A model generated the notes under the pieces. It was not told the origin of the DNA. It was given only the letters and a program-made list of their open reading frames with translations, and made no database searches. A stretch of DNA of 64,000 nucleotides from Coccinella septempunctata (lineage: Eukaryota; Arthropoda; Insecta; Coleoptera; Coccinellidae). The position numbers and the translations under genes were made by a program. Shown piece by piece: positions 11,565 through 23,016 of this stretch. The first letter of the stretch is position 1; every line of letters starts with the position of its first letter. The stretch lies in assembly GCF_907165205.1 (NCBI RefSeq), contig NC_058194.1:23560856-23624855 (forward strand), in the 5' to 3' direction.

Positions 11565-13609
11565 ATGGGAAATGATTCATCTCATTTAGCTGGCATCGAT
11601 ATTGAGGATAAAGCTGTGGAAGTTGCTGATTTTTGGAGTCAACATACTGCAAGCGTTCCTAAATCGAAACAACTTTCCAATTTGACAATATTCATTGGAG
11701 AATTATTTGTTAATGGTCCCTTATGGACAATACATACACCACTGGAGAAATGTAGCAAGGTGGAAATAAAATTTTTCGCTCTTTGGATTATATTAAATAT
11801 GTAATTTTCAGAATTTAATGATATACAGACATCCATGCATTCTCAAATACATTTCATCATGGTCCAAAAGTTCCAAATTCTACTTAGCGGTTGAACATGT
11901 TAGACCTTTGTCACATGTATATTCAACTCTTAGTACATTACAGCTATGTATAGGGTTACATTCAGTATTGAAGGCTCTTTGTTTTTTACATGAGAAAGGA
12001 AAGGCTTCTCATAACAATGTATGTTTAGCCTCAATTTATATAACAGATGATGGAAAATGGAAGTTAGGTGGGATGGAATTCTCTTGTAAATATACAGAAT
12101 TATCTAAGGAACATTTAAACAAATCCAAAGCTAACAGATACGCAGCTGCAGTTGATATTCATGAAGAAGAACATATTCAAAAACCTGATATTTTGAAGGA
12201 ATTCGTTGATGCTTTCGCATTTTTCGTTTTAGTTGCAGAGCTATTGAAATCTGATGCTTCAGAGGATATTCCAGAATTAGAAGATTTCAAAGCTCTGTGC
12301 AGAAGTGGTTTAGAGAATTTGAATATAGACGAAAGACCAACATTATCTGATTTACTTAAACATCCCTTTTTCAACCATGAATTCATTTTAATACACTCCT
12401 TTTTAATGGAGTTACCATTAAAGTCTGATGAGGAAAAGTTAACATTTTTCTCAAATTTGATATCCAGTCTCAGGAACTTTAACGAAAATTTAGTGGCAAA
12501 TCAATTAAGTGGACTCCTTTTATCAAGAATGGTCCTACTGAATTCTGTTGCACAGACTAAGGTACTGTCTAAAATACTTTCTTTCAAACAAGGTGAGATT
12601 GGGTTTCCTAATTGGTGTTTTGAAATCATTAAGATTTTTCTTAGATGGTGAAGAAGATGAAGAGGATGGCCCTTTAATCAGCGAAGGCACATTCAAAGAG
12701 CATGTTGTACCTAGAATCTTAGAAATATTTGCTGTTAGAGATGCTCAGATCAGATTAATATTATTGCAACATTTCAAAGGCTACATTAATGGATTTAGTC
12801 AAGAAGAATTACAATCATATATTTTACCAGAGGTATGTTTTTTTCATTGACGATCATTTATTTATACTCAAGAATTGTAATATTTTCAGCTTCTTGTTGG
12901 AATAAAAGATACAAATGATATTTTAGTATCATGTACGCTAGAAGCTTTATCTACTTTAGTCTTGATATTAGGAGCAAATACTGTAATAGGTGGTAAAAGA
13001 GCAAGATTATTTACAGATGGAAGGCCAACACAAACAACTCAAAAATCAAGACAGAATAGTAGGAAATGCAGCAAATCACTGGCAGTTGAATTACCAGATA
13101 TTCCAGTTCCAAAGCCAGTTGATCCCCTCTTCATCAGTAATTTACCAGAACGCCAAAGACCAGATGGAGAAGAAGTTGAAATACTCACAGATGAAGTAGA
13201 CCAAACTGCAGAGGAGGAAATAGAATGGGAAGATTGGGAAGAAAATCAAGATCTTCAAGCTACTGGAACCAATACATTACAACTTGAACAAACAGAAATT
13301 TTGGAAGGGGAATTAGCAACAAGTCTGAGTAACTTGAAAATTGAAACATCAAAATTGAAGAATAAAGACATCAGTAAGATTAAAAATATTCAGGACATTG
13401 ACGAATTGGATATAAAAAACCAAAAAAGTAAAGAACAGAGTGATGATATTGATTTTTTCCAAGATATGGAACCTGAAATCAAAAGTTCCACAAAATATCT
13501 GATTGGTAGTGAATTAGAGAATCAAAACACTAATGAGAATTCGAACAAATTGAATCTAGTAGTTACAGGACTTGAAGAAGATGGTTGGGGTGAAGAGGAA
13601 TGGGAATAG
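11565..13609 (+). CDS. SCYL3: SCYL3/PACE1-type protein pseudokinase
   Basis: Complete, four exons: 11565-11759, 11812-12592, 12645-12832, 12890-13609; introns of 52, 52 and 57 bp; 627 residues. The ATG at 11565 gives MGND, an N-myristoylation-type start as in mammalian PACE1. The N-terminal half is a kinase fold lacking catalysis: HRD is replaced by HNN (132-134, in SHNNVCL) and DFG by GGM (in KWKLGGMEF). HEAT-like helices follow (TFKEHVVPRILEIF; YILPE; LLVGIKD). The tail is acidic and low in complexity, ending DGWGEEEWE, with DFFQDMEPEIK matching the conserved C-terminal motif of SCYL3. The family acts at Golgi and lamellipodia membranes and binds ezrin. A run of AACCTGACCTAACCT precedes the gene at about 11490. 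SCYL1/2 are less likely from the tail. Confidence 0.88.
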
Positions 13610-14410
13610 GCATTGAAATTCATCAGACATAATTTAACCAATACAAAAATAATATTATATTCATATAACACTGTTTTTAGTTTCATTCAACCCATCCTAA
13701 CAAATTGAGATGTGTTCAACTTCCACTCTTATAGCATCAGTAAAAATGTTGCAAATTTTTTTAACTCAAATATAAATGAGCTTTGTATCCCAATACATGA
13801 TTTAAAGTCGCTATTCATTGCTCAAGATTACAAAATACCTCCAAATTACGCTACTATTACATAGTGCATGAGAAAATTCTTTCCCTTTTGAGAACAGCCA
13901 CTCTATAGGTGTAACTATGGTTAGTGACGTCGTAAAGGTTCTGTAATTGTACGTTAGTACCGTATTTTCTGAAATTATTTTTGTTCAGGTATGATCTAAA
14001 TCTTTATTCTATAAAGTTCACACTTTTTCGCGTTTTCAACGCCCGCTTCTCATTTTCAAACCATTTCACCGCGAACGCATTCAATATCTTCTGATAATAA
14101 TTTAATTACAGCCATTTTTGCCGCCACCCATATAGTCCCGTTTTCACCCAACAAGAAATTCTGAACATTGGAAATATCGCAGAGTTCATCTCTCTTCAAA
14201 GTCCCATGGTCAAAATATATCATCTTCCCAAATGAACCATTAGGCTGCGATTACAATTATATCTTGTTTACTGCTAAATAAAGAGATAATGAAACAAAAG
14301 GTCTGAATCATTAAACGCCAGTAGAGTGAGTTCTACTTTCAGTACTGTGTTAAAGTATTCTCTGACTCCTGAATAATGTCTAAATTTTGATACTTCGAAA
14401 TAAACTGAAA

Positions 14411-17400
14411 ATGAATCTTACTTTCGTATGTGCAATCGCAATAGTGTTTGGCGTAGTTAATTCTTCACTTCTCGTAGAAAGGGGTAAGTAATTTTTCACC
14501 ATGCGTAGGACATGGAATAATGTACTCTTTAATATTTCCTTTATTTATTCTTCATTTCAAGATGATATAAATGAGTTACCTGCCTCAAAATATATCGATG
14601 TCCAGACACGCTCATCAAATCTACTTGGAAGAATACGCAACCTTTCGGCCGAAGCATCTTCAGTGTGTAATATATGTTCGGCCTTCGTTACTGACCTTAT
14701 AGAATTTAGGAAGTCTGGAGCGAACAGGACCTCGGTTGTAGAGTTTTTAACCAACCTGTGCATGGCGATACTAGGATATATTCCCAGTGTGTGTAAAACG
14801 TTCAGTGAAACAGAAACAGTAAGTTCAACAAACGGTGTAATCATTTTGACGCCTTTCAAGTGAATATTAAAATTGAGATAAGAAAGTTTCGGTGATCATT
14901 TATCGCACATTTTTCTTTGTTGTTGTATAATAACAGCAACCGATATTTTAAGGAGAGGTTGTATAGGTCGATAGATATTTTATCAGAAAGTTATTGCTAA
15001 AATAACATTTCAGTTGTCTTCCCCCTAAACTTTATAGCTTCAAATCAACTACTGAACTACTGCTTTATAAAATAGTTCATGTCCGACAGGACAATAAAGT
15101 GCACTTTACTCCTGAAAACTACTTCCAACGTCTCTGCTGTCGTTAAAAATCCTGTTTGTTAGATTTATTTCCATAAAATATTGTCTTGATCTATAGCCAA
15201 ATAAAGTCCAATAATTCTCGGCAAGGATCTCTTTCCATCTACTACAATTCAAGTACCCAGTACTTGGTTCTGGCTGCTTTTATGGATACCAAAACAGAAT
15301 TTTTTAGGTCCTTTTATAATGTCTACAACTTTGAGTTCACGAAATATTTCACCCATGGTGGTCTACATATATTAAAAAAAATCAAGGCAACTTTTAACAA
15401 CAAAAGTATTTTTGATTTCAACATCTCAGCTCAGAATTTAAGACTGTTGGTTCACATATCTGTTGCACTTGCGCTTCAAAAAAGCTATAAGTTTGGCGTT
15501 CTTATATAATGTCGATGTACATAAATTAATAAAAGCATATAATGTAATGAAGCATAGCTCCAAAAGAAAGGACTTCTATCTATATTCTGATTACAGAAGC
15601 CAAACACAATGAAGTGAAACACTTGATACTGTGTGCCTCCTCATAATGAATAATATTTTTTTTCTAGGATGTCATCATTTATATAATCGATAACAAAAAT
15701 ATTAAGCCCGAAGAAGTTTGTGGGGTTTACTTTCAATATAGCGGATGTATTAATCCGTTTGCCAAAAAATGGACAATAGATATTCCTCCTCATTCTGCAG
15801 ATTCTGTAAAGGTGAGGAAATAACATACATACAATTACATTAATGACGAATTGCGTTTATGTCCATCCAAAACTTCGTAGGAAAAGCTGGAGGAATTTTA
15901 GTGTAGTGGGTGGTCCTTTTGTTTTTGTTCGGTTTTTGAATGACTGTGGGTTTTACTTTTATTCTTAACGATGACCAAGATATTTTCTCACATTGTAGTT
16001 ACAAAAATCTAATGGAAATCTGCTGAATATTGTGCAAATTACGGACGTACACTATGATCCGCTGTACAAAGCTGGTACCAACGCTAAATGCGACATGCCC
16101 TTATGCTGTGAGGAGCGGAATGGTATACCGACAGATCACCAAAATGCAGCAGGTACTTTTGGTGATTACAGAGTTTGTGATATGTCGAAGAACTCCCTGG
16201 TTGATTTGATGACAGTAATAAGGAAAACACAGGTACAATCCCCCTCATCTTTGTCACCATTGTATGACTTGAGTTGATCATTATAAAATCAGCTTAATTT
16301 TCCAGAAAAAAATCGATTATGTTTATTTCACTGGTGATATCATCGCGCATAAGAATTGGGAAACCACCAAGGAAAGTAATTTGGAGACAATTCAGGAATT
16401 CTACGCCCTTCTTTTGCAACACTTTGGAAATATAACTGTTTTTCCGATTTTGGGAAATCATGAAGCCCATCCTTGTAACTTGTAGGTTTTCTTTTCAAAT
16501 AATATTCTGCCTTCGTTATTCTTGATCAATTTTACAGTTTATTTTTTCAGATATGCTCCACTGAATCTCCAATCAGCCGATAAAGTAAACACACAATGGT
16601 TATTCGATGCAGTAGCGACTTATTGGAAGAACTGGCTTCCTCAAACTGCTCTAGATACCGTAAAACGTGGTGGGTTTTACACTGTTCTAGTGAAATCTGG
16701 TTTCAGAATTGTTGCTTTGAATAGTAACGTCTGCTTTACAGAAAACTTGTGAGTTTAAGGGATCAAAAATTGAAAAAATGTTTTAATAAAAAAGGTGCTT
16801 TTCAGTTGGCTTTTTTATGATGACGTGGATCCCTACGAACAATTGAAGTGGCTTGTTGAAATTCTCTTAGAAGCAGAAAAGAACAATGAAAAAGTGCATT
16901 TGCTGTCGCATATCCCTCCAGGAGAAATAAGATGTCATCGGCAATGGCAGTACAACTTCAACAGGATAGTGCAAAGGTGAGTATACAAGTTGGCCGAATT
17001 AAAATACGCCATATACCTATAACTGAATAACTAATCACACAATTAATTTTTAGGTTTGCTAACACTATCAGCGCACATTTCAACGGACATACGCACGTAG
17101 ACGAATTCAGAATTTACAAAAATGAAAGTAATCCGAGTCAAGTCGTCAATGTGGCCTATAATGGAGGAAGTTTCACAACTTTTGTTGGTTTGAATCCAGA
17201 TTACAGGGTTTATGAGATTGATTCAACAAATTTGGTGAGTAAATTCCCATGAATCGACGTTTTTTTTCATTGTACCAACACATTTTCATAAAGCGTTTTT
17301 CAAGGTATTTGTCAAAATCCTATTAAATATTGCAATGAACGTTATATTCAAAAACACTTTAATTATATTCGACCATACCACGGTGTCAGTTCTCTTCAGA

Positions 17401-17935
17401 TCAGACTGAAGATAAGCGGTGTTGAGTGACCGCTTCTTGATTTTCATTGTTTTGATGTTTCTATTTTAAAGAGCATTTTATCACCATTATTAATTAGGGA
17501 TATACTTATATGTAGTTCTCACTTCAGCAATTCAATTTTATTATAGATGGTATCTGATTATCATCAGTATACATTCAACTTAAGTTTGGCAAATTCTCAA
17601 GGAAGCAAAGGACCGGAATGGTATAAGTTGTATTCATTCAAATCAGCCTATGGACTGAAAGATTTGGATTATGACAGTTTGTCTGATCTACATGAAAGAC
17701 TGCAATCCAATCCTCAGCTTGCCAAGCAATACGTTCAGTAAGTTTTCCTGCGTACCTATAACTCTTGTTTTTATATGAAGGGGACTTTGTTTTCAGGTTC
17801 CATATAAGGGAAAGTGACTTTGCTTTCGAAAGTGGATGTAACGCAACGTGCGTGGAGAGTCAAATATGTCACATTTCAGCCGTTGATGCTGATGGATCAA
17901 TTAAGTGTGGAGAATTCAGTATATTTGCTCAATAG
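14411..17935 (+). CDS. SMPD1: Acid sphingomyelinase (sphingomyelin phosphodiesterase)
   Basis: Complete, ten exons: 14411-14483, 14562-14818, 15668-15811, 15999-16232, 16306-16481, 16551-16748, 16806-16976, 17054-17234, 17547-17737, 17797-17935; all phases agree; 587 residues. It starts with a signal peptide (MNLTFVCAIAIVFGVV). A saposin-B domain follows (VCNICSAF... VCKTF... EEVCG... SGC). The calcineurin-like metallophosphatase domain has all metal motifs: D174 and H176 in QITDVHYDPLY, GD 246-247, GNHE 286-289, H396 in LLSHIPPG and GHTH 429-432. The enzyme cleaves sphingomyelin to ceramide and phosphocholine in lysosomes or outside the cell, using zinc. The cysteine-rich C-terminal part is present. 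Insects often have several paralogues, so the exact orthologue is uncertain. Confidence 0.92.
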
Positions 17936-18257
17936 TTTTTTTATTGATGATTTTAGATTTTTTAAAATATATCTGAGTTTCAATAGTTTATAAATGAGTT
18001 TCATTATTAATAAAACTGAAGCAATTTTTATGTTTTAGAATGGAGAATTTCCATTCATTAATCTTTTGAATTCGCATCAGAAACTGTCTGAATTTATATT
18101 TCAAATATGAAGTTTCATGTTCGTTTCGGTTGCACAATTTGACAACAGTGCCCCTTAATTGATTTCTCCCCATATATTTGAACTGTGCCTAAAAGACAGA
18201 GACTCCTGAATGCAGAGATCTCTTTCCAAATATATTAATATCTTTATCTCTGCCTGA

Positions 18258-18504
18258 ATGCATTGAACTCTAACTAAAACACCTTTTAAGAGTTCAATGC
18301 CTGAATGAGCGGCTTTGGGCCAAAGATATAATATTTTTGCTTTGGGCAGTTACAACTGTCAAATGATGAGGGGGCTGAGGGATAGGAACCATCTATCCGC
18401 TATCCCAGAGACAAAACTGTGCTATCCAGTCATAAGTTAGGGCGAACAGTAGTGCACAAGTGTTCCAGCACAGCCCTCTTAAACACAGGGTTAAGAGGGC
18501 TGTG
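18258..18504. repeat. Two short perfect hairpins downstream of the sphingomyelinase
   Basis: GCATTGAACTCT (18260-18271) pairs with AGAGTTCAATGC (18289-18300). CACAGCCCTCTTAA (18469-18482) pairs with TTAAGAGGGCTGTG (18491-18504). They lie between two convergent genes, so they may be transposon remnants or 3'-end structures. The interval 17936-18934 holds no other recognised feature except a CA-rich microsatellite at about 18891-18911. Confidence 0.6.
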
Positions 18505-18934
18505 GTTCCAGTATGCGGAGCGTGAAACTGTCGCGCTCCCTTCCCCTTATGCAACAAACGAATTTCCGGGGCTCCATGCACAGACAGCAATGGAACGCCT
18601 TATATATAATATTTGCTGAAAGTTTAATTTGGCAGTTCAGTTTTTTGCGTGTTTCCGTGATAGCGCAGGCGTGGATCTCTAGCGTGTACAGCACCGCATT
18701 GTATAGCCTCTTGTTACTTCTTTGGTATAGCGTACCTGATTGGAAAGAAGCTTTAGGCAACGTAACCAATCTGTTGCGCTTAAGTATCTACATAATCTGT
18801 AGTTGACGTTACCAAATGGTAAATTAGAAATAAAACAACAATAAACACCATTCAGAAATCGAATTTATTTGGGAATTCAACGAAAAAATCACACACACAC
18901 ACACCACACACATGCTGTTCTACTGAAGGGAGCT

Positions 18935-21038
18935 TCACAACTCATCATGTCCTACATGGCCTTGAACAAAATCAGACAAGTCTTCTAAGGAACGACTACC
19001 CGTATATTCCGATATTTTTTCACCATCTTTATAGAGATACATTGTGGGGAAACCATCAATCTGTAAAACAAAATTACATAAGATTTCGTTTGACGAATTT
19101 ATTCATATTCTTCACCTTTTCATCATTGCACAAGCCTTTATTTTCTTGAGCAGTACAATCAACTTTCATTATTTTAATATTTTCCGTTGGCTCGTACTTC
19201 TTATTGAGGTCATCCCATGTTGGGGCTAAGCTTTTACAATGTCCACACCTACAGAATATTAATGGTTTCAAAATTTTTTTGGGATACTAGCAGAGGCCAT
19301 GTATTTCAAAACATTATTTCAACAAGATTAGATGTAGATCTACTTTCGAAGAAGAAGTAGAAGAAGAAAGTAGAATCAAAAGATTGGCTTCAACCCAGAG
19401 GATTCACAAGCGCCAGAAGCCAAGCGCTTCACGAGTGAATTTTTTTATGAAAAATTTGAATGACTCAAAAACCGTTTTCTTGATTTCCACCACCTCAATC
19501 TGCATAATCCTGCCAAAATTGAACTTGATAGCTCCAAAAATGATACTTGTATTTTGTCCATAATAGATTACATACACACAGACAAAAATTTTGTTACAGA
19601 TTCTTAATCTATATCCTCTGAAACGTATTACTTTTTTTTGGCATAACTGTGATTACAAGTAGGTGCTAGGTAATAAGGCAGAAAACTCACCAAGGTGCAA
19701 AAAATTTGATGAATGTGATGCCAGTCTGGATAGTGTTTCTGAAATTTTCAGCAGTTAATTCAATCTCTTTCTTGTCAGCTGGGGGAGACTTTTCCTTTTT
19801 GTCCTCTGGCTTCTCTTTGGTTGTCGCTTGTTCTTGATCTAACATCTTCTTGATGTAATTGACTAGTTCTTCATGAGTTCTAGACCCTTGATACTTTTCA
19901 ACCTGAAAATTCAATATTATTTATGATACTCAAAAACTTTATTCATCCCTGCTTAATAGGGCTAGTAGTTCATAAAGCTTGTCGAGTTCCTAATAACAAA
20001 AAAGCCTAATATATATATGAGTGTTTGTTGTCATCGGGTGATGCAGCTGAAAAATGCTCAATTTCCTGTTTCTTTCTTACCTTTTCTCCATTTTCAATCC
20101 ATAATAAAGTGGGATATGCCTTTATTTCATACTGTGTACAAACAGATTTATGTTTGGTGCAATCAATTTTGGCAATAGACAGTGACGAATCAAATTCAAA
20201 AGTCTTGGCCACCTCCTGCCATATTGGAGCCAATTGCTGAAAACTGAATTTTTAAAACATTGGTATACAAGTGAAGAAATACAAATGAATCAAAACAACA
20301 CAATTTCATTCCTCTGAAATAAAATCAATAAATTGCCTGAACCAATCAGAATGCTTACTTGACAATGACCGCACCAGGGTGCATAAAACTTAACAAAATG
20401 CTTTCCTTGTTTCACGTGACTATCGAAATTCTCCTCTGTCAGTTCAATGGAAGAAGCTGACTCTGCCTTTTTCAAAGCAGCTTTCAATGTATCAGATTCT
20501 TCATCTCCCTTGAAGAGAAGGATTAAAAATTTGAATACACTATCATACAAATAGTTATTACTCCTCTTAGTTGTTCATTTATAAAAGTAGTTAATGTTGG
20601 CAAGTCTCTAGGTCCTCTGAATTTCTCCCCATTTGAATTACCCTTTTTGAAGAACTTCAATGTGGGATACCCAGTAACATCTTCATCAGAACATATTTTC
20701 TTATCCACAGTACAATCAACTTTTGCGATTCTCACATTACTATCATCTTCATTAAGCATTTCAGCAAGTTGCTCCCAAGTGGGAGCTAGTCTTCGACAAT
20801 GGCCACACCTATGAATATCTTAATTCAAGACTCGGATTACAATAGAATATAGTTAGAATACAAAATAGTTTGATATTCACCATGGTGCATAAAACATTAT
20901 GAAATGATTTCTCTTAGGTAATTCTTCAGCATAATTTTCTACTGTATATTGTACTGTATATTCATCTTCCTCATGACCAAATGCGTGTTCGAAATTGAGA
21001 CATAAAATGATTAAAAAACAGTGAATAAGAGAATTCAT
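18935..21038 (-). CDS. TXNDC5: Thioredoxin domain-containing protein 5 (ERp46-like disulfide isomerase)
   Basis: Complete, seven exons (descending): 20881-21038, 20562-20808, 20359-20508, 20081-20236, 19691-19902, 19116-19248, 18935-19060; 393 residues, phases agree. The signal peptide is MNSLIHCFLIILCLNFEHAFG. There are three thioredoxin domains, each with a CGHC active site (54-57, 181-184, 309-312) and the cis-proline motif (GYPTLKFF, AYPTLLW, GFPTMYLY). The C-terminus is HDEL (390-393), the ER retrieval signal. This is the domain plan of TXNDC5/ERp46 (Drosophila pretaporter), which oxidises cysteines in folding secretory proteins. An upstream in-frame ATG at 21059 exists, but the 21038 start gives the better signal peptide. 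It is divergent from glucosidase II beta, with a 67-codon frame ending 20 bases before its ATG. Confidence 0.93.
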
Positions 21039-21058
21039 TTTGCAACTCCTGCTTATCA

Positions 21059-22749
21059 TCAGAGGAAATTTAAATTTTCCTCTTTCGGGTTAGAAAATGC
21101 TGCTGTATCCTCTAAGTCTTTATTATGAAATGCTAAAAAGTTACCAGCTTTAGTGTGTTTTTCAATTTCATCAGTGATAATCTGAAAATATTGCCTTATC
21201 ATACCGGGAGGTAACATAGACCTAATAATACATGGACAGGCCTTCACGTGGTTTTCCCGTTCATCGCATCGAGGAATACCCACGAGAGAGAGGGGGGTGG
21301 TAGAAAAGAGAGATAACAGCAGTCCCTGGTAGTAAACGTCAAGCTGGTAGCTGGTAGAGAATAAATCAACGTTGCCGCTTCAACCAAGTTATCGAGTAAA
21401 CTCGGGAATTCTACCAGTCCGCTGATCCTCCATGTTGCATTTTTGGGTAGTTGTCGGTAGATTTATAGATTTTCTATCAATTTGTAGCAATTTTTGTACT
21501 GAAATCAACTTCGAAAATGTTATCAAATCAACTATATTTTTCCCGTATTGAAACTTTCAAGTGCTGATAAAATAATAGTTTCAGAGATTGAGAGTGAAAA
21601 CCCTGAAAGGTTTATTAAAAAAAAAATACTACCTGAAATTTTTTTTCTTCTGATTTTTATTAATGTAGAAAAACTTGAGAGTTGTGTAAAACAACAATAT
21701 TATCTCATTCGCCAGGGCTTGATTTTATATACACTGAAATTACTCGTGATTTGGGAAGATAAAAGGACCCCTGCTTTGGGATCTGGCTACACCGAAAAAT
21801 TAATCGTTGAAGTGAATTTTTTTAAGCATTTCACCTTCCTTGAGCAAAAACATGTGTGGTATAGAGAAAAGGGCTATAATTTTAAGTATGTTTATTGATA
21901 CTTTCACAAATAATATAAAATTTCCTGCGGGGGAAATATTTATGGTGATTAATCATTCACAATTTTTTTTTCAATTATTTTGATAGGTTCCCCATCAGGT
22001 GGTTTAGTTGCTCTTCTCTGGCATTCCTGGCATTAATACTTTACTGCTCCTGTTTCTTTATCGTGTGGCTTTACAGTGTTAGATTTCTGTGACACTGATC
22101 AACAGAATATATTGAGTTTTGAGTTTGCCGACGTCACAAGGCTTACTGAATATCAACATGATTCACATCTCTTCTCTTTCTAATATTAAATCCAGATTGG
22201 AGTTTAGTATTTTCTTCGGACATGCCTTGAAATAGAATGTGATGGTAGATATGTAACTACTTCGTTTAGAACAACATTCTTTATAATATTCAATAATATA
22301 TACTATCTCGAAATTCAAGTCACCTCTACAAATTCTTGCTGTGGCCTTATGAAATATAGGAAGTAGATTAGGTATATTCCTTGTGATTGTTTGTAAATTA
22401 TGTCTTATATGTACATGAAATAACAAAGAAACTCCCTTATTGGTCTATTATTTCCAAAAATAAATCTCTTTCGCTTTATTACCATGTAGCAGTCGATTCT
22501 AAAAACCTAGTTTTCTGCTAAATTGCTTGTGAGGAGAATGAAATATCGATTGAAAACCATTGAAAACACAGTAGCTGAACAGTAAACAATAAACATATGA
22601 TTTTGACGTTTTCTACCATATGTCCATCTCTTTCTAACGTACTACTCGTGACCTCTCTCTCTCAAGGCCTGTCCATATTTTATTAGGTCTATGGGAGGTA
22701 ACAATGGTGGAAGTTGGAGGTTGGAGTTAACCTTTCTTCTAGCTGTCAT
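21059..22749 (-). pseudogene. 67-codon ORF just upstream of TXNDC5, split by a transposon
   Basis: Segment 1 is 22694-22749 (starts MTARRKVNSN, ends in a proline-rich stretch) and segment 2 is 21059-21206 (starts GMIRQYFQIITDE, ends EENLNFL, stop TGA). They are separated by the transposon at 21215-22693 plus one target duplication. Across the duplication the frame is continuous at 67 codons. The stop lies 20 bases before the TXNDC5 ATG on the same strand, so the intact ancestor could have been the first cistron of a dicistronic mRNA, or an upstream ORF. I do not recognise the product. In this allele the frame is broken unless the element is spliced out. It may also be a chance frame in the 5' leader. 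Confidence 0.45.
21215..22693. mobile_element. Non-autonomous DNA transposon, 29-bp TIRs, 8-bp target duplication
   Basis: The left end begins CATAGACCTAATAATACATG and the right end finishes TTATTAGGTCTATG; the 29-bp ends are inverted with two mismatches. The flanks carry GGAGGTAA at 21207-21214 and 22694-22701. The interior has a 116-codon frame (21548-21898) that resembles no transposase I know. The 8-bp duplication fits hAT or P superfamilies; CA..TG ends favour neither strongly. Confidence 0.85.
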
Positions 22750-23016
22750 TTTGACAATTGGACATAGATAAAACCAAAATTTCTCTCTACACAGATGTTT
22801 TCTTGTTAATGATGTTTTCCAAAGGAATAATTCAAGTTTCAGTAAATTCAAAGATATAAAGAAGATATCCTAAAGATAACAAACAAAAATACCTTTGAAA
22901 AATTGATTTATTCCATCTTTTTTGCGCAAGTGTACTAGTGATCACAGATAATTGTAAATTTGTAACGTGTCCTAAAATTTACATTCCATGGACAAAAGTT
23001 CATTATAACCGGCGAA

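Noticed and set aside
15186..15509. 107-codon + frame in a sphingomyelinase intron
   Set aside because: The exons on both sides join in phase without it and it matches no part of the enzyme.
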